Below are positions 52,268 to 56,247 of a stretch of 56,247 nucleotides of DNA, piece by piece. The stretch's first letter is position 1. Each line of letters begins with the position of its first letter. A program made the translations under genes and the position numbers. Source of the DNA: Gallionella sp. (GTDB taxonomy: Bacteria; Pseudomonadota; Gammaproteobacteria; Burkholderiales; Gallionellaceae); the NCBI GenBank assembly GCA_030681375.1, contig JAUXWM010000044.1, positions 1 through 56,247 of the forward strand. The letters are read 5' to 3'. A model generated the notes under the pieces. It was not told the origin of the DNA and made no database searches. It was given only the letters and a program-made list of their open reading frames with translations.

Positions 52268-55200
52268 CTAGCGCACGGCCTGCAACGACGGGCTTTGCGT
52301 TGTACCCCCCACTCTCAGTGAGACAGCCCCGCCACGCATCGCCAGATTAGCCGAAACATTTCCCGTCAATTGCTGTCTGGCGATCGTTAGCGCGCCGCTT
52401 GCATTGAACACGCTATCTTTCATCTTCAGTTTCCTGAACTGATAAGTCTCACTGGCATAGGCCAGCTCGCCGCTCAATTCATCAAAGTGAGTTCTGCCGC
52501 CCGGCAGGCTTTCCCGACTGCGCAAACGGGTAGTTTCAACCATATCCACGCCGCTGATGGCCCCCTTGTTGACGGTAAAAACACCATTCAACAGCGCCTC
52601 ATCCGTCAGTTCAGACAGGTTCTCCGCTTGCATCTGAAAACGTGCCGAACCATCCATGTCGCCGCTCAACAACTTGCTGATATTTTGCAGCGGGATAACC
52701 TTAGCCAACAGCGCCCCCTGCACACGCCAGCCGGAACGCCAGTTTATCCGCGCCTCTCCGGTCAGCACGCCACCCATAATGCGACTATCCAGATCGCTAA
52801 TGCGCAACTCGTCACGCGTCAGCTCACCTTCCGCCTTTAGCTCTTCGAATACCCAGTTCGGAAATAAAGGTAAGGCGCTGTCGCGCAGCGAAAACGACAT
52901 CTGCAACTTTTGCTGCGGCGTGGCGCGCATTTCCAGCGCAAGCTTGCGCCCTTCAGCCTTCAAGCTGGCAAGTTCAAACTTGCCGCTCTGATCGAAATCG
53001 AACTGGCCTTCCACATCCGAGAATTTAATTCCGCCCGCTTTCAGCTCACCTTGAGTCAGGACGATGCGCGCGACCGGATACTGAGGATCACCCGCCAGTC
53101 GTTGCAGCCAGTCGGCAACTTGCGGCCATGCCTCACCGTTGACCTGCACGCCGTCGAGACCAAGACTGTCTATGGGTTTTTCCGAGCCAAACAAAGCAGA
53201 AAAAGCGAAATTCACTTGCACCTGCTGCGCGCGAATTTGCCTGCCCTCTCCGATGGACACATCACTCAATACCAGACGTGGTGCGGGCAGGATACGTCCT
53301 GACACATTCCCGATATGCACAGTTTGCTGCAATTTTGAACCCAGCAACTGCTCCATGCTGATCCGGTAGCCCTGCGTGGGCAATACGGCTGGCACAACAA
53401 ACAAGGCCGCCAGCAGCAACACGAACAAACCCGCAGCCAGCTTCGCCCAGGGAAGCGGCTTGCGACGCAATCGACTCTTTTTGACGGGTTGTGCTGCCTC
53501 GACAGATGGCTGAAAAACTTTCAGCGGTGGGCTTTGCGCATTCTTTCTGGCCAGTTCCGCCGCCCGCTGCTCTGCTTCCTCCCATTTTTTGGCCTGCTCA
53601 TCAGCCAGCTGTCGTGCCTCGGCCTCGGAATATTCGCGCGTTTGCGCGGAGGCAGGCAACACTTCCTCAATGACTGCATCTGCCTGAGGTTCAGCGACCT
53701 GTTTGCTGGCAGATTCAGTGGCTTCAACCTGCCCCAAACCGATGGCATCCCTGAGCAACTGCCCGGCAATATCCATCTTCTGAAGTTCTGCCGGTTGATG
53801 TATTGGGGCGTCCTGTTCTGAAGGCTGCGACAACACGGCATCAAAAGCTTCAAAATCAAAGCTGTCCAAGGCATTTGAAGATTCAGGGGTTACGTTTTCC
53901 TGCGTCTGCCTCGATTCGTCCGCAGCCACTTCTGCATCCAGCAATTCATAAACCTGAAATTCCCGCCCGTGCTTGTCCTGTTGCGCGCCGCGATAGCGGA
54001 ACAAATCACCATATTCTTCGCTGAGGCTGGCCACAAAATCAAAATAAGAGCGGGAAACATAAATCTGATCTTTTCCGGCAAAACTCATCACGCGCTGCGC
54101 GCTGTTGATGCCATCACCCAGCATATTCACTTGGCCGTTGATATCCTTGACCAGACTGACCGGACCGAGATTGATCCCGATGCACACCCTCAAATCAGGA
54201 TAGTCATAATGCTTGTTGGCTATCAAGGCATTGCGCAAGTGCATCGCAGATTCCAGCGCATCCGTGGGATGCTGCAAAAATCCGACCGCGGCGCCATCGC
54301 CCGTGTCCAGAATGATGCGCTCACTAACGCCCAGCGATTCAAGACTATTAGTCAGCAATTGGCTGAACTGCTGCTTCAGTTCAAGCTGCCTGCTGTCGTG
54401 CTGCTTGGTGTAACCCGCAATATCGAAGAACACCACCGCCGCCGTGGTCGTCCTTCTTTCCACCACGGGAACACCGTGATTACCTCCCCTGCTATCGCAA
54501 CCTGACACCGCAGCACGGGTTTTTCGTCTTTCCACAACGGGGGCGCCGCTTGCGTTATCCGCCACCTCATCACGTTTCACCCACTGTGAGGGATCACGCG
54601 CAACGACCTCCTGCTGTTGCCCCAAAGCCGAAAAAACACTCGCCTCTACCGCCTCGTTTTTTGCATTAAGCAAAACAAGAGCAGCCAGCATTTCAGCATT
54701 GGTCTGCGCTGCCGCTTCCCTCGACTGCTCTTCCAGGCGCACAGATTCACGCGCAGCCTGTGCTTCCGCAGCCCGGGTTTGGGCAATGGCCTCATCAATG
54801 GCCTCCTGCTGTACGCGCGCGGCTTCGGCTTGCATACGTTCAGCCTCTTCTCGGGCACGGACTGCGGCATGTCGTCTGACCTGCTCCAACTCTTCCCGGA
54901 CGCGTTCAGCCTCCTGCTCGGCCCGGGCACGCGCCACTTGCACCTCAGAGGCCAATCGTTCGGCTTCCTGCCGTGCCTGTTCTGCTGCTTCAGCGCGCGC
55001 ACTAGCTTCGGCTTCGGCCTGCGCCTTCAATGTAGCGACTTCCGCCTCCAACCTGGCCTTTTCCTGCTCCACAATACGCGCTCTGGCTTCCGCCTCGGCT
55101 TTAACTTCAGCAGCGTGCTGCTCCGCTTTGCGCACCGCCTCCGCTTCCGCCCTGGCATGGCGTTCTGCTTCTACCCTTACACGAGATTCTGCTTCGGCCC

Positions 55201-56107
55201 TGACCTTCTCGACTTCCTGTTCAGCCTTGACACGCGCCGCCTGTGCGATTTCTCTGGCGGCCTGTTCGGCTTGCTCCGCTGCCAGTCTGGCTTGCGCAGC
55301 TTTTTCTCGCGCCTGCATTTCGATAGCCTCACGTTCAGCCTTGAAACGTTCGGCATCAGCGGCCAATTTAGCCTGCGCCTGCGCCGCTTCCTGCCTGGCA
55401 TGCTCTTCGGCAAGCGCACGCGCCCTGGCTTCCGCTTCGGCCTGCGCCTTCAGTCGTGCAACTTCCGTTTCCAGTCTGCTACGTTCTTGCGCTGCGGCAC
55501 GCGCCGCCGCCTCAGCCTTTACCTGCGCTGCCTGTTGCTCGGCTTTGCGAGCAGATTCCGCTTCTTCCAGTGCGCGACGTTCAGCCGCCACACGCGCCTG
55601 CGCCTCGGCTCTCTCAGCCTCCTGCTGCGCCGCAGCCTCACGATCTCTGCGCTCCTGTTCTTGTTGTGTCTGTAATTTGACGGCCTCCGCTTCCTGCCTG
55701 GCACGTTCATCTGACAAAACCGCTTCCGCCGCCTTAGCAGCGGCCTGCGCCTTGGCCGCTTCTTCAGCCAATACAGCAGGAGTAGGCGCACGATAAGCAG
55801 CGGTAAAATCGAGTTCATCCACCACATTGGCCATTTTTACAGGTGACGCAGGCTGTGGCGTGACCAGCTTCGACGAGTTTGCGATTTTGGCCTTATCCTG
55901 AATGAAACCGCCTTTTGCCAACTCGACAAACATCCCCTCCAGAATACCGCGCAGACTGGGAGAGGCGCGCCTGATAATTTCAGCTACGCTGGCCGTTCCA
56001 TCCACCATCAACAAGGCGCGTTTAATGTCTTTGGACAAGTGCGCAGTCCTGCTGCGCACTTCATCTTCACCGCTACGGGTTCTGACAAAAATTATTTTTT
56101 CATTCAT
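52268..56107 (-). CDS. Multidomain protein: small N-terminal domain, long coiled coil, class III nucleotide cyclase, membrane helix, AsmA-like domain
   Basis: The 1279-aa protein begins with about 75 residues (ALLMVDGTASVAEIIRRAS...) like a small helical domain in other betaproteobacterial signalling proteins. Residues about 110-475 are an Ala/Glu/Arg-rich coiled coil with an internal repeat offset of 139 residues (KAEQQAAQVKAEA at about 188, KAEQHAAEVKAEA at about 327). A class III cyclase homology domain spans about 553-725. Metal-binding Asp562 (FFDIAGYT) and Asp604 (DTGDGAAVGF) and the transition-state pair Asn668/Arg672 (LGDGINSAQRV) are present. A Pro/Gln-rich linker, basic KKSRLRRK and one membrane helix (about 889-909) follow. 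The last 370 residues resemble AsmA C-terminal regions (GEARINWRSGWRVQG, LNGVFTVNKGAISGVDMV). It should be cytoplasmic up to the helix and periplasmic after it. ATG has only a weak ribosome site. Which nucleotide is made is not known. Confidence 0.8.
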   Translation of the reverse strand: MNEKIIFVRTRSGEDEVRSRTAHLSKDIKRALLMVDGTASVAEIIRRASPSLRGILEGMFVELAKGGFIQDKAKIANSSKLVTPQPASPVKMANVVDELDFTAAYRAPTPAVLAEEAAKAQAAAKAAEAVLSDERARQEAEAVKLQTQQEQERRDREAAAQQEAERAEAQARVAAERRALEEAESARKAEQQAAQVKAEAAARAAAQERSRLETEVARLKAQAEAEARARALAEEHARQEAAQAQAKLAADAERFKAEREAIEMQAREKAAQARLAAEQAEQAAREIAQAARVKAEQEVEKVRAEAESRVRVEAERHARAEAEAVRKAEQHAAEVKAEAEARARIVEQEKARLEAEVATLKAQAEAEASARAEAAEQARQEAERLASEVQVARARAEQEAERVREELEQVRRHAAVRAREEAERMQAEAARVQQEAIDEAIAQTRAAEAQAARESVRLEEQSREAAAQTNAEMLAALVLLNAKNEAVEASVFSALGQQQEVVARDPSQWVKRDEVADNASGAPVVERRKTRAAVSGCDSRGGNHGVPVVERRTTTAAVVFFDIAGYTKQHDSRQLELKQQFSQLLTNSLESLGVSERIILDTGDGAAVGFLQHPTDALESAMHLRNALIANKHYDYPDLRVCIGINLGPVSLVKDINGQVNMLGDGINSAQRVMSFAGKDQIYVSRSYFDFVASLSEEYGDLFRYRGAQQDKHGREFQVYELLDAEVAADESRQTQENVTPESSNALDSFDFEAFDAVLSQPSEQDAPIHQPAELQKMDIAGQLLRDAIGLGQVEATESASKQVAEPQADAVIEEVLPASAQTREYSEAEARQLADEQAKKWEEAEQRAAELARKNAQSPPLKVFQPSVEAAQPVKKSRLRRKPLPWAKLAAGLFVLLLAALFVVPAVLPTQGYRISMEQLLGSKLQQTVHIGNVSGRILPAPRLVLSDVSIGEGRQIRAQQVQVNFAFSALFGSEKPIDSLGLDGVQVNGEAWPQVADWLQRLAGDPQYPVARIVLTQGELKAGGIKFSDVEGQFDFDQSGKFELASLKAEGRKLALEMRATPQQKLQMSFSLRDSALPLFPNWVFEELKAEGELTRDELRISDLDSRIMGGVLTGEARINWRSGWRVQGALLAKVIPLQNISKLLSGDMDGSARFQMQAENLSELTDEALLNGVFTVNKGAISGVDMVETTRLRSRESLPGGRTHFDELSGELAYASETYQFRKLKMKDSVFNASGALTIARQQLTGNVSANLAMRGGAVSLRVGGTTQSPSLQAVR

Positions 56108-56247
56108 GAGGCTCTTGCAAAACTCCGTATTTGAGCGGAATTAATTGCCAGTTGAAGGGCAAAAAACAGGTAGAAGTGGGCGGCCATTGCTGGCAAGATT
56201 AAGGTTCTGAAGACTTGATCAACGCCCGATATGAATACTACGCAACG
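56108..56247. other. Window-edge sequence upstream of the cyclase gene, possible mobile-element end
   Basis: GAGGCTCTTGCAAAACTCC at the start of this stretch resembles terminal sequences of some insertion sequences that carry a TTGCAAAA motif, and it touches the start codon of the cyclase gene. No gene is readable in the 140 bases. The call is weak because the element, if real, continues beyond the window. Confidence 0.25.

Noticed and set aside
54617..55796. Two long plus-strand frames opposite the coiled-coil region
   Set aside because: They result from the repetitive Ala/Glu codon pattern on the minus strand; their Ser/Arg/Cys-rich or Phe/Gly-rich products are not protein-like.

Overview
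The window looks like chromosomal DNA of a betaproteobacterium, probably of the Nitrosomonadales (Gallionella/Sideroxydans-like). This is an inference from gene content: PPi-type phosphofructokinase beside pyrophosphatase, the ribF-ileS-lspA-ispH order, alaA-hom-thrC, the moxR-DUF58-tgpA block and many c-di-GMP proteins. No taxonomic marker such as rRNA is present. Most genes are ordinary housekeeping genes. They are separated by an unusually rich set of small palindromic repeats.

Layout. 1-140 is the 3' end of an IS3-family element. 245-2952 holds pfp (minus) divergent from ppa-folD. A 23-aa basic protein and a PAS-GAF-GGDEF cyclase follow to 5783. clpB (minus) has a near-consensus sigma-32 promoter. 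nadC and trxC are next; trxC lies between two 43-bp direct repeats. 10287-15977 (minus) is a run of ATGA-coupled genes: psd, a methyltransferase, a lipoprotein membrane fusion protein and an RND pump. An AEC transporter and a REP-associated tyrosine transposase (RAYT) with its REP array precede thrC, hom and alaA (all minus).

22272-27073 carries an Mth938-type protein, moxR-DUF58-tgpA and queD. tRNA-Ser(UGA) and a small protein ending in a 15-bp minisatellite follow. A lipoprotein of the substrate-binding type is translationally coupled to a PAS-PAS-GGDEF-EAL protein (27744-31546, minus). Then come marC, a yccA-like Bax-inhibitor gene, a Phd/ParE-type toxin-antitoxin pair, tex, ribF-ileS-lspA-ispH and thiO. 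thiO contains an in-frame copy of a dispersed repeat.

At 43283 a tRNA-Thr(CGU) gene is followed by a 1.7-kb insertion. It is bounded by a 22-bp duplication of the tRNA 3' end (43339-43360 and 45056-45077). It carries higBA, a decayed small lipoprotein gene and a remnant ORF, but no integrase that I can see. It separates the tRNA from a four-gene MacAB-like ABC export operon (45094-49458). DUF3422 and aspC genes follow. The window ends with a 1279-aa protein on the minus strand. It joins an N-terminal small domain, about 400 residues of Ala/Glu-rich coiled coil, a class III nucleotide cyclase domain, one transmembrane helix and an AsmA-like periplasmic domain.

The most interesting items are the cyclase-AsmA fusion, the integrase-less tRNA island, the RAYT with its 29-bp-period REP array, the coding-sequence insertions of a REP-like repeat in two genes, and the binding-protein/GGDEF-EAL pair. 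All functions are inferred from sequence motifs read by eye; no database search was run.
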